NCBI GenBank assembly: GCA_035505975.1
Contig: DATJQJ010000040.1
Span: forward strand, 1-33,971
Direction of reading: 5' to 3'
Origin: CAIKOD01 sp035505975
GTDB taxonomy: Archaea > Halobacteriota > Methanomicrobia > Methanomicrobiales > Methanospirillaceae
DNA length: 33,971 bases
The notes below the pieces were generated by a model. That model saw only the letters and a program-made list of their open reading frames with translations, did no database searches and was not told the DNA's origin. Shown here piece by piece: positions 1-8,273 of this stretch. Made by a program: the position numbers and the translations under genes. Positions within the stretch are counted from its first letter, which is position 1, and the number at the start of each line of letters is the position of its first letter.

Positions 1-2174
1 ACGGTCTGGCCTGCAGTGACCGTAACCTGAGTATTGAAATTCTGGTACCCGGTGAGTGACAGTGCAACTGAGTGGACTCCGGGCGCAAGGCCGTTCAGTT
101 GGGCGTTGGTGACCTGCCCGGTATTATTCCCGTCGAGGAAGATCGTCGCACCGGTCGGGCCCGAACTGACCAGGATATTTCCGCTGGTCGGATTCGGGGC
201 AAGAGAAGCAAAGACCAGGGTTGTCTGGCCGGCAACCACTACAATCTGGGACGACACGTCCTGGTATCCTGCGAGGGTCAGTTTGACCGTGTGGGAACCC
301 GGGTTAATCCCGGTAAGGAGGGCATTCGTAACAAAACCAGTCGTCGATCCGTCAAGATAGATGGTCGCACCGGTCGGGTCCGAACTGACCGAAATATTCC
401 CGGTGGTCGGGACCGGTGTCGGCACGGGGTTGAAGGATACGAAGACCTGGGCAGTCTGCCCGGCGACCACCATCACCTGCGTTGTCGCATTCTGATACCC
501 CGACAGGGTGAGCAGCAACGAATGGGAACCGGGATCGACGTTCTGGAGCAGGGTATTGGTGGTCTGACCGGTATATACGCCGTCAAGGTACACCACTGCC
601 CCTGCAGGGTAGGAAGTGACCGATATGTTTCCCTTAGTCGGGACTGGCGGCTGGATCGGGATGAGCGTTGCATATAACTGAGCGGTCTGCCCGGCAGTAA
701 TGAGGACCTGGCCATTGAAGTCCTGGTAGCCCGGCAATCTAAGGGTCACCGCGTGCGACCCCGGAGCAATGCCGTAAACCACCGCATTGGTCGTCTGTCC
801 GGTGGTAGAACCATCAATTGATATCTGTGCACCGGTCGGGCTCGACATTACCGATAAATTCCCGGTAGTCGGGACCGGGCCGGGAGCCGGTATGAGCGAT
901 ATGTAGACCTGGGAGGTCTGCCCTGCAACTACCGTTACCTGGGCAATCCCGTCCTGGTACCCGCTCAGGTTCAGGCGGACCGAATGAGACCCGGGATTGA
1001 TGTTTTGCAGTATTGTATTGGTATACTGGCCTGTATTTGCGCTGTCAAGGAAAATGAGCGCCCCGGCCGGGCTTGAACTGACAGAGATGTTCCCAGTCGT
1101 CGGCGTAGGTGGCTGGATCGGGTTCAATGTCGCATACACCTGGGTGGTCTGGCCGGCAACAACGATGATCTGGGTGGAGAAGTTCTGGTAACCCGCCAGG
1201 GTCAGCAACACCGAATGCGACCCGGGATCGATATTGGGTAGCACGGTATTCGTGTTCTGGCCGGTATTCACTCCGTCAAGATAGACAATGGCTCCGGACG
1301 GGCTTGAAACGATAGAGATGTTCCCCTTCGTCGGGACAGGCGGGGGTACCGGGACAAGGGAAAAAAATACCTGTGTCGTCTGGCCTGCCGTGACGGTAAC
1401 CTGCTGACTCGCATTGTAATACCCTGTCAGGTTCAGGAGTACCGTATGCGTCCCGGGAGCGATCCCGGAAAACAGAGAATTCGTTACCTGGCCTGTATTT
1501 CCCCCGTCAAGGAAGATCGTGGCTCCCATGGGGTTTGAATTAACCGATATGTTCCCTGATGTGGGGGGAGGGGGCGGGATCTTTACAAGGGTAATCGACA
1601 CGATCGCTGTCTGACCTGATATGACCGTGACCTGCTGGGATGCGTTGTAATATCCTGTCAGGTTAAGGAGGACCGTGTGCGGCCCGGGAGTGACCCCGGA
1701 AAGCAGCGAATTCGTTACCTGGCCTGTATTTCCCCCGTCGAGGAAGATCGAGGCTCCCGTAGGGTTGGAATTGACTGAAATACTTCCCGGTGCCGGTGGG
1801 GGTGAGCCGGTAATGGTGAAACCATCGGGAATCACGTAGCTGGAACTATCAGTGTTCAGTACAACGACATCCCATAACCCCGGCTCCTTACCGAGGAGAT
1901 TATAAGTACCGATGAGGGTTTGGCCGGATTGATTCGACTGGTTGGACAATGAAATGCTGACCGGATAGATATCAGGATAACCATCCCTCGAAAGGAATGC
2001 AGTGCAGTCCGATAAAAACCCGTTACCGGTAAAATAGATTGTCACATTGGCATTATTCTGACCCTCATGGGGTGTATAATACGTCACCAGCGGACTCGCC
2101 GAACCTGCAGGAATCAATGCAAGCAGGATGAGTACTCCGATGGTAAGCAGAGCTGTAGTACTATTCATCTTCAT
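1..2174 (-). CDS. Secreted PEGA-repeat surface protein, 3' end beyond window
   Basis: The reading frame stays open from an ATG at 2172-2174 to the window edge, about 724 residues, so the C-terminus is missing. A GGTGG ribosome binding site lies 5 bases before the start. The N-terminus is a signal peptide: Lys at 2, a hydrophobic stretch rich in Leu/Ile/Ala, then an AGSAS-like cleavage region. Residues about 30-120 form an Ig/TIG-like N-terminal domain. After that come eight PEGA-type repeats of about 77 residues (about 231 bp), each with the pattern GNISV-x-S-x-P-x-GA-x-I-x-LDG-x-x-TGQ, a central PGSH-x-V-x-L, then GYQ and V-x-AGQT, joined by Pro-rich linkers; the eighth runs off the edge. 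PEGA domains are common in archaeal and bacterial cell-surface proteins. The exact function is unknown; a cell-envelope or adhesion role is inferred. Repeats 1 and 2 are almost identical, which suggests recent duplication. Confidence 0.85.
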   Translation of the reverse strand, partial: MKMNSTTALLTIGVLILLALIPAGSASPLVTYYTPHEGQNNANVTIYFTGNGFLSDCTAFLSRDGYPDIYPVSISLSNQSNQSGQTLIGTYNLLGKEPGLWDVVVLNTDSSSYVIPDGFTITGSPPPAPGSISVNSNPTGASIFLDGGNTGQVTNSLLSGVTPGPHTVLLNLTGYYNASQQVTVISGQTAIVSITLVKIPPPPPTSGNISVNSNPMGATIFLDGGNTGQVTNSLFSGIAPGTHTVLLNLTGYYNASQQVTVTAGQTTQVFFSLVPVPPPVPTKGNISIVSSPSGAIVYLDGVNTGQNTNTVLPNIDPGSHSVLLTLAGYQNFSTQIIVVAGQTTQVYATLNPIQPPTPTTGNISVSSSPAGALIFLDSANTGQYTNTILQNINPGSHSVRLNLSGYQDGIAQVTVVAGQTSQVYISLIPAPGPVPTTGNLSVMSSPTGAQISIDGSTTGQTTNAVVYGIAPGSHAVTLRLPGYQDFNGQVLITAGQTAQLYATLIPIQPPVPTKGNISVTSYPAGAVVYLDGVYTGQTTNTLLQNVDPGSHSLLLTLSGYQNATTQVMVVAGQTAQVFVSFNPVPTPVPTTGNISVSSDPTGATIYLDGSTTGFVTNALLTGINPGSHTVKLTLAGYQDVSSQIVVVAGQTTLVFASLAPNPTSGNILVSSGPTGATIFLDGNNTGQVTNAQLNGLAPGVHSVALSLTGYQNFNTQVTVTAGQT

Positions 2175-2274
2175 TTCAACCACCTTGATCGGGACCTATC
2201 AAATCACATGATGCCGTGTGGATAGATCCAAGCATTCAAATATTATTTCAATCTGGTATATGTAAGTTTACCTA

Positions 2275-2312
2275 GATCTTATAACCGAACTATATATTTG
2301 TATATATTTTTT
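2275..2312 (-). promoter_or_regulatory. AT-rich promoter region of the PEGA gene
   Basis: A very AT-rich segment with TATATA-like stretches lies about 100-140 bases upstream of the PEGA start on the minus strand. It is the best TATA-box candidate in this gap and implies a leader of about 80-90 bases. The exact TATA element cannot be chosen by eye. Confidence 0.4.
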
Positions 2313-2632
2313 GGGATTTTACCCTCGATTCCTTCAGGTTGATACCGGGCTGGTATTCCCTGTTGAGCGCGGTCAGGATTGGGCCTGCGGGCAACAATAA
2401 TCTGTCGCCCTGGCCCATAAAATACCGCACGACAATCTTTTTACTCCCTGTACCCAGCCTTCCGACCCGTCCCTTTTCCGGGGCCGGTATCGGTCGGGAC
2501 ACGTCATGGCATCGACTGTCATCAGGTACCGACCCGGAAGACCGATCGGTGGTAATTAATCGATTCCCGGGACAACTGCAAAACCGGGTGCCGGGATCTT
2601 GTTTGATAATGCGATTGACAGTTCACGCAGGA
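2313..2632. other. Intergenic stretch without a supported gene
   Basis: This 320-base stretch separates dedA from the PEGA gene. Short open frames on both strands have no ribosome binding site and no recognisable motif. I see no tRNA or strong hairpin. It probably holds the 3' end of the dedA transcript and sequence upstream of the PEGA promoter. Confidence 0.4.
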
Positions 2633-3280
2633 TTATTCAGTATTCGTCCTGCGAGACCCGTAAACTTTGAGCAACATCGCAGCTGCTAAGGCCAGGGATA
2701 TGGCCAGGATTACGATTACCACAAGGAAAAGACCCGGCAGGATCACCTGGACGATCGGGATTCCACCAAAAAGGTAACCGACCGAGAGCACCAGGCCTGA
2801 CCAGACAACAGCTCCTACAAGATTCACGATGATGTAGAGATGGTAGTTCATCGGCTCCATTCCCGCAAAAAACGGCGGGAGGTTCACCGCGGGAATAAAC
2901 CTGCTCACAATGATCGAAACATTACCGTATCGCTTCATAAGGTCGAGTGACTGTTTAACGTTCTTTTCGAGAAAAATACGGGGGCAGCCGCGTTTGCAGA
3001 CCGCAATACCAAGGAGCCTGCCGCTCCAGTAATTTATATCGTAACCGATGTAGGCGGCGGCAGCCGAAATAATAAACAGCCATGCTATATCGAGCTGGTG
3101 AGTGGTAGCGAGGGCTCCCGAAACGAAGAGGAGGGAATTACCGGGAAATGGTGCGATAATGAAACTCGAGGCCGCGAGGATCGACAGGAAAACCAGCAGG
3201 TAAATTCCAGGCCCGTAATGTTCGACCTGAACGGGAAGAACGGCCGATATATTCGTGATGATACCGGTAAAATCCGACAT
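2633..3280 (-). CDS. DedA / SNARE-associated family membrane protein
   Basis: A 215-residue polytopic membrane protein. Several hydrophobic segments flank the family's central motif: SRFIPAV, then PPFFAG-x-x-x-M, then a hydrophobic N-x-x-GA-x-x-W stretch. The N-terminal PFPGNSLLFVSGAL resembles the re-entrant loop E/P-x-P-x-P region of DedA proteins. DedA proteins are thought to be lipid flippases or transporters, for example for polyprenyl-phosphate carriers; the substrate here is unknown. The usual Arg in RF-x-P-x-x-R is replaced by Asn (RFIPAVN). I chose the internal ATG at 3278-3280 because the longer frame (to 3346) would put polar sequence before the first membrane region, although neither start has a clear ribosome binding site. 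A perfect 20-base palindrome lies 43 bases upstream. Confidence 0.8.
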   Translation of the reverse strand: MSDFTGIITNISAVLPVQVEHYGPGIYLLVFLSILAASSFIIAPFPGNSLLFVSGALATTHQLDIAWLFIISAAAAYIGYDINYWSGRLLGIAVCKRGCPRIFLEKNVKQSLDLMKRYGNVSIIVSRFIPAVNLPPFFAGMEPMNYHLYIIVNLVGAVVWSGLVLSVGYLFGGIPIVQVILPGLFLVVIVILAISLALAAAMLLKVYGSRRTNTE

Positions 3281-3322
3281 TATCAATATTCCATAACAGC
3301 CGTGAAGCTGATAAAAGTTCAT

Positions 3323-3342
3323 GACCGCCTGATCAGGCGGTC
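3323..3342. repeat. Perfect 20-bp palindrome upstream of dedA
   Basis: GACCGCCTGA is followed directly by its exact reverse complement TCAGGCGGTC, with no loop. It lies between the small unknown gene (ends 3429) and dedA (start 3280). No T-run follows it on the minus strand. A regulator binding site in the dedA leader is one reading; a hairpin in the mRNA is another. Confidence 0.55.
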
Positions 3343-3428
3343 TCAAAAATCGGAACCCGGGCTCCCGATAATCCTAAAATGTCTTGGAAAAAGACGGATT
3401 GTGACAGGTACCAGGGATGGACCAGGGT

Positions 3429-3752
3429 TTAACAACTCTTCCCTGAACCTGACTTGTATTCCTCGATATCCTCGAGGATCCGTTCGAAACCGCGTTCAAG
3501 GAAATCGTCGAATGTACCGATATTCTCCCATTGTTCAACATGATAATTTTCCGAAAGGACAGGATTGTCGATCACTACGACGCTGCCCCTGGCATTAATT
3601 GCCCCTATGTACTGTTTCATTCTATGAGCGTGCTTCTGACTCTGGGGTATTTTTGCCGTGATGATCCAGTATGATTTCTCGTCCACAGCATCGACGTATA
3701 CCTCGTGATCCCGTTCGAATTTCTTTAAACGCGCTTTTACGGATTCTGCCAT
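3429..3752 (-). CDS. Small conserved-looking protein of unknown function
   Basis: 107 residues, not recognised. The start ATG (3750-3752) is preceded by a strong AGGAGGT ribosome binding site at 8-base spacing, so the gene is very likely expressed. The protein is soluble and charged. The N-terminus is basic (MAESVKARLKKFERDH), the middle alternates in a beta-like pattern (SYWIITAKIP, then GSVVVIDNPV), and the C-terminus is an acidic helix (FLERGFERILEDIEEY). No cysteine pair or catalytic motif stands out. It lies upstream of dedA on the same strand with a 148-base gap. Confidence 0.65.
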   Translation of the reverse strand: MAESVKARLKKFERDHEVYVDAVDEKSYWIITAKIPQSQKHAHRMKQYIGAINARGSVVVIDNPVLSENYHVEQWENIGTFDDFLERGFERILEDIEEYKSGSGKSC

Positions 3753-3791
3753 AGTAGAAGACCTCCTGTTTGGATAGGCGTGAATTAACCT

Positions 3792-3805
3792 TTTCTTATA
3801 AATAG
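3792..3805 (-). promoter_or_regulatory. TATA box for the 3429-3752 gene
   Basis: On the minus strand this reads as a TATTTATAAG-type element about 45 bases before the ATG at 3752, a distance that suits an archaeal promoter with a short leader carrying the strong ribosome binding site. Confidence 0.5.
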
Positions 3806-3945
3806 TTAATCCCGGCCGGTCGGGAACAGGTAAAGGTCCGGGATTACCAATTCATTTAAACGGCGAATTCGGATTGCATTATTACTACGGAATTCCAGGA
3901 AGCATGCACTCCAGGGGACCGCAGGTTTTATGAACCTGATGGATT

Positions 3946-5700
3946 ATGATGAACACGATGTCGAGCGTTCTCAGGGACCGTGTACGGCAAGATGGAATGC
4001 CACCCATTCATCGTCACGCCTGTTTAATCATCGGCGGCGGCCTTACAGGGCTCAGGGCAGCACTTGAGGTCTCGGGAAGGGGAATCGATGTCGGGGTCAT
4101 TTCCAAAGTCCACCCTTTAAGGTCACATTCGGTAGCGGCACAGGGGGGGATTAATGCAGCTCTGGGCAATGCGGACGGGGCCGGCGCGGATACCTGGCAG
4201 GCACATGCGTTCGATACGGTGAAAGGGTCAGACTACCTCGCAGACCAGGATGCGGTTGCCCTCATGTGCAGGGGTGCGCCGGGAACGGTGTTCGACCTGG
4301 AACATATGGGCACAGTCTTCTCACGGAAAGCCGACGGAAGAATCGCACAGAGGCCCTTCGGGGGTGCAGGTTTCCCAAGAACCTGCTACGCGGCAGACCG
4401 GACCGGTCACAATATTCTTCATACCCTCTATGAACACCTCGTCACGCGGGAGATCCAGGTCTACGAGGAGTTCTTCGCAACATCGCTTGTAATTGAGAAC
4501 GGCCGTTGCGCCGGGTGCACCGCTCTCGAACAGAAAACCGGATATGTCCATGGCTTCGCCGCCGGGGCGATCCTCATGGCCACCGGAGGATTTGGAAGGA
4601 TATATTCCCGGTCTACCAATGCCCTGATCAATACTGGTGACGGGACGGCACTTGCTTTTCGTGCCGGGGCAACCTTAAAAGACATGGAATTCGTGCAGTT
4701 CCATCCCACATCGCTCGCCGGCACTAATATCCTCATATCCGAAGGCGCCAGGGGGGAAGGGGGGGTGCTGGTCAACAGGCACGGCGAACGTTTTATGAAG
4801 CGATACGCCCCTGCATCGGGAGACCTAGCACCAAGGGATGTCGTGGCACGGGCAATTCAAACCGAGATAATGCAGGGGAGGGGCTTTCCCGGCGACTATG
4901 TCCACCTCGACCTGACGCATCTCGGTAAAGAGCTGATCGAGAACCGACTGCCGGGAATACGCCAGATCTCGATAGACTTTGCCGGGATAGACCCGGTGAA
5001 CGAGCCTGTCCCGGTCCAGCCGGCACAACATTATTCAATGGGCGGGATTGATGTGGACAATAACGGTGCGACGCAGATCCCGGGTCTTTACGCAGCCGGG
5101 GAATGTGCATGCATCAGTGTTCACGGCGCAAACCGCCTTGGGGGAAATTCCCTTCTTGAAACTGTTGTTTTCGGAAAAAACGTTGCCGAAGTCATTGCGG
5201 GTGAAACCGGGCAGGAGAGTAATGTGTCAGATCAGACATTGGAAACAGAAATTTCGAAAATCGATGCCCGGATCGATGATATGGCCGGTTGTGCGGATGG
5301 TGAGAATACCGGCATATTAGGAGCAGAACTAAAAGAGGTCATGTTTTCCAGATTTGGAATTTTCAGGGACGAAGAAACGATGGCAGACGGTATCACCATG
5401 ATCAGATCACTTGGGGAACGTTCAGAAAATATTGTTGTCAGGGACAAAAACAGGATTTTCAACCAGGGAATAGTGCAGGCATTCGAATTACAGAATATGG
5501 TACTCCTCGCGATGGCCGTTGCAAAGGGGGCGCTGGAACGAAGGGAGAGCAGGGGATCCCATGCCCGCACCGATTATCCAACGCGGGACGATTCCCGGTT
5601 CATGATGCACTCCCTTGCCAGACTTGAACACGGATCGGTTGTCATCACGTATGGGCCCGTGAGAGCAGGTATGTTCGAACCTAAGGAACGGGTATACTGA
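3946..5700 (+). CDS. Succinate dehydrogenase/fumarate reductase flavoprotein subunit
   Basis: 584 residues, the usual length of SdhA/FrdA. It would oxidise succinate or reduce fumarate at a covalently bound FAD. The N-terminal FAD motif IIGGGLTG lies at residues 28-35. The motif RSHSVAAQGG carries His61, the residue that binds FAD covalently in the family. Further family motifs are AADRTGHNILHTLYEH, HPTSLAG followed by EGARGEGGVLVN, APRDVVARAI with the active-site Arg, and HYSMGGIDVD. The methanogen homologue TfrA reduces fumarate with coenzymes M and B. The start is uncertain: tandem ATGs at 3946 and 3949 have only a weak ribosome binding site, and Met18 is a plausible alternative just before the dinucleotide fold. 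The stop codon overlaps the start of the iron-sulfur subunit gene by one base (TGATG), so the two are translationally coupled. Confidence 0.9.
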   Translation: MMNTMSSVLRDRVRQDGMPPIHRHACLIIGGGLTGLRAALEVSGRGIDVGVISKVHPLRSHSVAAQGGINAALGNADGAGADTWQAHAFDTVKGSDYLADQDAVALMCRGAPGTVFDLEHMGTVFSRKADGRIAQRPFGGAGFPRTCYAADRTGHNILHTLYEHLVTREIQVYEEFFATSLVIENGRCAGCTALEQKTGYVHGFAAGAILMATGGFGRIYSRSTNALINTGDGTALAFRAGATLKDMEFVQFHPTSLAGTNILISEGARGEGGVLVNRHGERFMKRYAPASGDLAPRDVVARAIQTEIMQGRGFPGDYVHLDLTHLGKELIENRLPGIRQISIDFAGIDPVNEPVPVQPAQHYSMGGIDVDNNGATQIPGLYAAGECACISVHGANRLGGNSLLETVVFGKNVAEVIAGETGQESNVSDQTLETEISKIDARIDDMAGCADGENTGILGAELKEVMFSRFGIFRDEETMADGITMIRSLGERSENIVVRDKNRIFNQGIVQAFELQNMVLLAMAVAKGALERRESRGSHARTDYPTRDDSRFMMHSLARLEHGSVVITYGPVRAGMFEPKERVY

Positions 5701-6479
5701 TGAAACTGAAAATCTTCAGGTCTGGCAACGGGGGATCGGACACTCATTACGACGTCTTTACTCTCCCCGAGAGACCCGGCCTCTCGGTCCTTTCCGCCCT
5801 CGCCGAGATAAAACAGCAGTTCGACGAGACCCTTACGTTCCGTTACTCGTGCAGGGGTGCCGTGTGCGGGACGTGCGGGATGCTCATCAACAAAGTCCCG
5901 CGGCTCGCCTGCCGGACACAGGTCAGTTCCCTTTTCCATGAAACCGGGCAGGCCGGCCTTGCACCATTTCCTGAACAACATAACGCGGTCCCCTGGGATC
6001 CGCAGAGCGAGGTCCTCCTCGAGCCCCTGCCCAATCTTCCCGTTATCAGGGACCTTGTCGTGGATATGTCGGAATTTTTCCGGCACTACCGTCTTCTCGG
6101 CCCTGTTTTCATCCCGGCCGGACCTGCTCCCGATAATGAGCGACCGATGGACCCAACCGCCGTAAAAGAACTTGAAGTTTACACCAATTGCATCCTGTGC
6201 GCCGCGTGCTTCAGCGCATGCCCGGTCAGTGCCGAAAATCCACGTTACCCGGGTCCGGCAGCCCTTGCAAAGATCTACCGGTTCCACATCGATCCCAGGG
6301 AGAGCCGTGACGGTTCGCGGCTGCTTTCTGCGGATTCTCCGGATGGCTGGTGGGCATGCAGGTTCTATAGCAACTGTGCGAAGGTATGCCCCAAATCGGT
6401 CACGCCCAATGTCGCCATCGGAAAGGCCAGGAAGGAATTATCAAGCCTGCCCGGGCACCGGGAACCGGAGCGGGAATAA
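5700..6479 (+). CDS. Succinate dehydrogenase/fumarate reductase iron-sulfur subunit (short SdhB/FrdB type)
   Basis: 259 residues. The N-terminal ferredoxin-like domain has a [2Fe-2S] site (Cys51, Cys56, Cys59, Cys71). The C-terminal domain has a [4Fe-4S] site CILCAACFSACP (Cys164, 167, 170, 174) and a [3Fe-4S]-type site CRFYSNCAKVCPK (Cys220, 226, 230), where the fourth ligand is absent as in FrdB/SdhB. The subunit would pass electrons between its partner's FAD and another donor or acceptor. Methanogen TfrB is about 490 residues and continues into an HdrB-like part with CCG motifs that handles CoM-SH/CoB-SH. That half is absent: the gene ends and is followed 22 bases on by a convergent gene. 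No membrane anchor gene (sdhC/D) is adjacent, so the electron partner is unknown. Confidence 0.88.
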   Translation: MKLKIFRSGNGGSDTHYDVFTLPERPGLSVLSALAEIKQQFDETLTFRYSCRGAVCGTCGMLINKVPRLACRTQVSSLFHETGQAGLAPFPEQHNAVPWDPQSEVLLEPLPNLPVIRDLVVDMSEFFRHYRLLGPVFIPAGPAPDNERPMDPTAVKELEVYTNCILCAACFSACPVSAENPRYPGPAALAKIYRFHIDPRESRDGSRLLSADSPDGWWACRFYSNCAKVCPKSVTPNVAIGKARKELSSLPGHREPERE

Positions 6480-6501
6480 CCCGATGCCTGCCCGATGAGG
6501 A

Positions 6502-8097
6502 CTACCTGATCCACGTCCTCGACTGCTCGCGGAGATAGGAAAGAAGATACCAGGGGCCGCCGACTCCCTTCCCGGTGATACCGCTTGCGTTCCACCCACC
6601 AAACGGCTGCGAACCCGGCCAGGCCCCGGTGGTCGCACCCCCCCGCCTGTTTGCATAGGTGACACCGGACCGGACTGTATCAAAAAAATACTCCACTTCT
6701 TCTTCATTTTCTGAAAATATCCCTGCGGTGAGGCCATAGTCCGAGTTGTTAGCCTTCCGGAGCGCTTCAGCCAGGGTTTTGAACGTGTTGACGATGACCA
6801 GGGGAATGAACAACTCGTTTTTCACGAGGGGATGATCTTCGGGGAGTCCGGTCACAATAGCGGGCTGAACGAACCAGCCCTTGTCAAATATCCCTCCTGC
6901 CAGGACATTTCCACCGGTAACGACTGTTGCACCGGCTTTCAGGGAGACTGAGACGGCCTCCCTGTAGTGTTCAACAGCACGTCGATCGATCAGGGGTCCG
7001 ACGAGTATATCACGAGTACGCGGATCGCCGATATGAAGGGCCTCGGTTTTTTCCCGCAGCCGCTCAATGAACTGTCGGGCGACTTCTTCCTGAACGTACA
7101 CGCGTGAAGCCGCGCTGCATTTCTGGCCCGAATACCCGTACGCAGACCTTACGACACCCCCGGCAGCTTTTTCAATGTCTGCATTCCCGGTCACGATCAC
7201 CGGGTTCTTGCTTCCCAGTTCCAGGATAATCGGTTTTTGGTACGGCTGCCGTTCCAAAAACATCAGGTTCAGCCGTCTTCCGGCGTCGCGCGACCCCGTA
7301 AAGGCGATACCGGCGATACCTGGGTTTCCCGTGATCGCTTCTCCGAACTGTTCCCCTGACCCGGTAAGATAGTGGACGGCATCAGGGGTGACTCCGCCCC
7401 TGATACACGCCCGGTACAACCAGAGACATGATAGGGGAGCGGCACTTGCAGGTTTTATAATGATGCTGTTTCCCGTGAGGAGCGCCGAACATGCCATCCC
7501 CGTCGCCAGGGACAGGGGGAAGTTGAAGGGCGAGATGATGGCAAACGTCCCGTAAGGGCGCATAACGCTTTTGCATTCGGCACGTTCACTCTCGGGCAGG
7601 AGCGATGAATTAAACCCGTCATGGTCGCGAAACACCCTGCAGTGGTACCTGATAAGCTCAACGGCTTCGCCAGCCTCTGCGATTGCCTCGTACCGTGGTT
7701 TTCCCGATTCGCAGGTAATGATGGCAGCCAGTTCGAATTTCCAGCTTTCGAGGTACCCCGCAACGTTTTCAAGGATTCTGGTGCGCTTTTCCCAGGAAAA
7801 ACTTCCCCATGTCTCGAACCCAACGTTAGCGACAGAAACGGCCCGGTCGATCTGGAGGGGTTCGCACTGCTGGAACGAACCGATGAGTAAGTCCCTGTCG
7901 AACGGCGAAACGACTTCGAACAGGGATCCGGACCTTACCTCTTCGTTCCCGATATACAATGGATGGGTCTCCCCGAGACGAGGTACAATAAGGGAAAGGG
8001 CCTTGTCAAACGATTCATTCACCGATTCATTCTCTAACTGGTCCACGTACGTAACGACTGAGGGGTGATCCATGTTCTCCTTCCGGTCCGGCACCAT
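6502..8097 (-). CDS. Aldehyde dehydrogenase, P5C dehydrogenase-like
   Basis: 531 residues of the NAD(P)-dependent aldehyde dehydrogenase superfamily. The sequence resembles the RocA branch (1-pyrroline-5-carboxylate to glutamate). Visible motifs are SPFNFPL (cofactor region), IIKPAS, AFTGSRDAGRR, the activating Glu293 in LELGSKNPVIV, and the catalytic Cys327 in YGYSGQKCSAASR. The C-terminal QPFGGWNASGITGKGVGGPWYLL matches the RocA-type ending. I chose the ATG at 8095-8097 because AGGAGGA lies about 8 bases upstream; a longer frame starting at 8115 has no such site. It stands alone between convergent sdhB and a divergent small gene. The substrate is not proven: no proline or arginine catabolic gene is adjacent. 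The length (somewhat over 500) fits P5C dehydrogenases. Confidence 0.85.
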   Translation of the reverse strand: MVPDRKENMDHPSVVTYVDQLENESVNESFDKALSLIVPRLGETHPLYIGNEEVRSGSLFEVVSPFDRDLLIGSFQQCEPLQIDRAVSVANVGFETWGSFSWEKRTRILENVAGYLESWKFELAAIITCESGKPRYEAIAEAGEAVELIRYHCRVFRDHDGFNSSLLPESERAECKSVMRPYGTFAIISPFNFPLSLATGMACSALLTGNSIIIKPASAAPLSCLWLYRACIRGGVTPDAVHYLTGSGEQFGEAITGNPGIAGIAFTGSRDAGRRLNLMFLERQPYQKPIILELGSKNPVIVTGNADIEKAAGGVVRSAYGYSGQKCSAASRVYVQEEVARQFIERLREKTEALHIGDPRTRDILVGPLIDRRAVEHYREAVSVSLKAGATVVTGGNVLAGGIFDKGWFVQPAIVTGLPEDHPLVKNELFIPLVIVNTFKTLAEALRKANNSDYGLTAGIFSENEEEVEYFFDTVRSGVTYANRRGGATTGAWPGSQPFGGWNASGITGKGVGGPWYLLSYLREQSRTWIR

Positions 8098-8273
8098 AGG
8101 AGATCCTCCTCTCATCGGGAGGAGTTAATTCTTGCCCCCGGATTTTTCCGGTGACTGCCGCCGCATGGCCCGGGTTCCGGTATGGCAGAGTACTTCTTCA
8201 GCAGGCAGGAGCAATGGTCTGGCAGGAATGATCGTCCGTGGAACATAACACTGTGACCCGGAAAGGCACAACA

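Noticed and set aside
72..677. A 201-codon open frame on the plus strand
   Set aside because: It is antisense to the PEGA repeats; its regularity mirrors the repeat period and it has no ribosome binding site.
2290..2689. Short open frames on both strands (70 and 116 codons)
   Set aside because: No ribosome binding site, a GTG start for the minus frame, and no recognisable composition or motif.
3946..6479. Naming the genes tfrA/tfrB (CoM/CoB fumarate reductase)
   Set aside because: The iron-sulfur subunit lacks the HdrB-like half needed for thiol oxidation, so the specific name is not supported.
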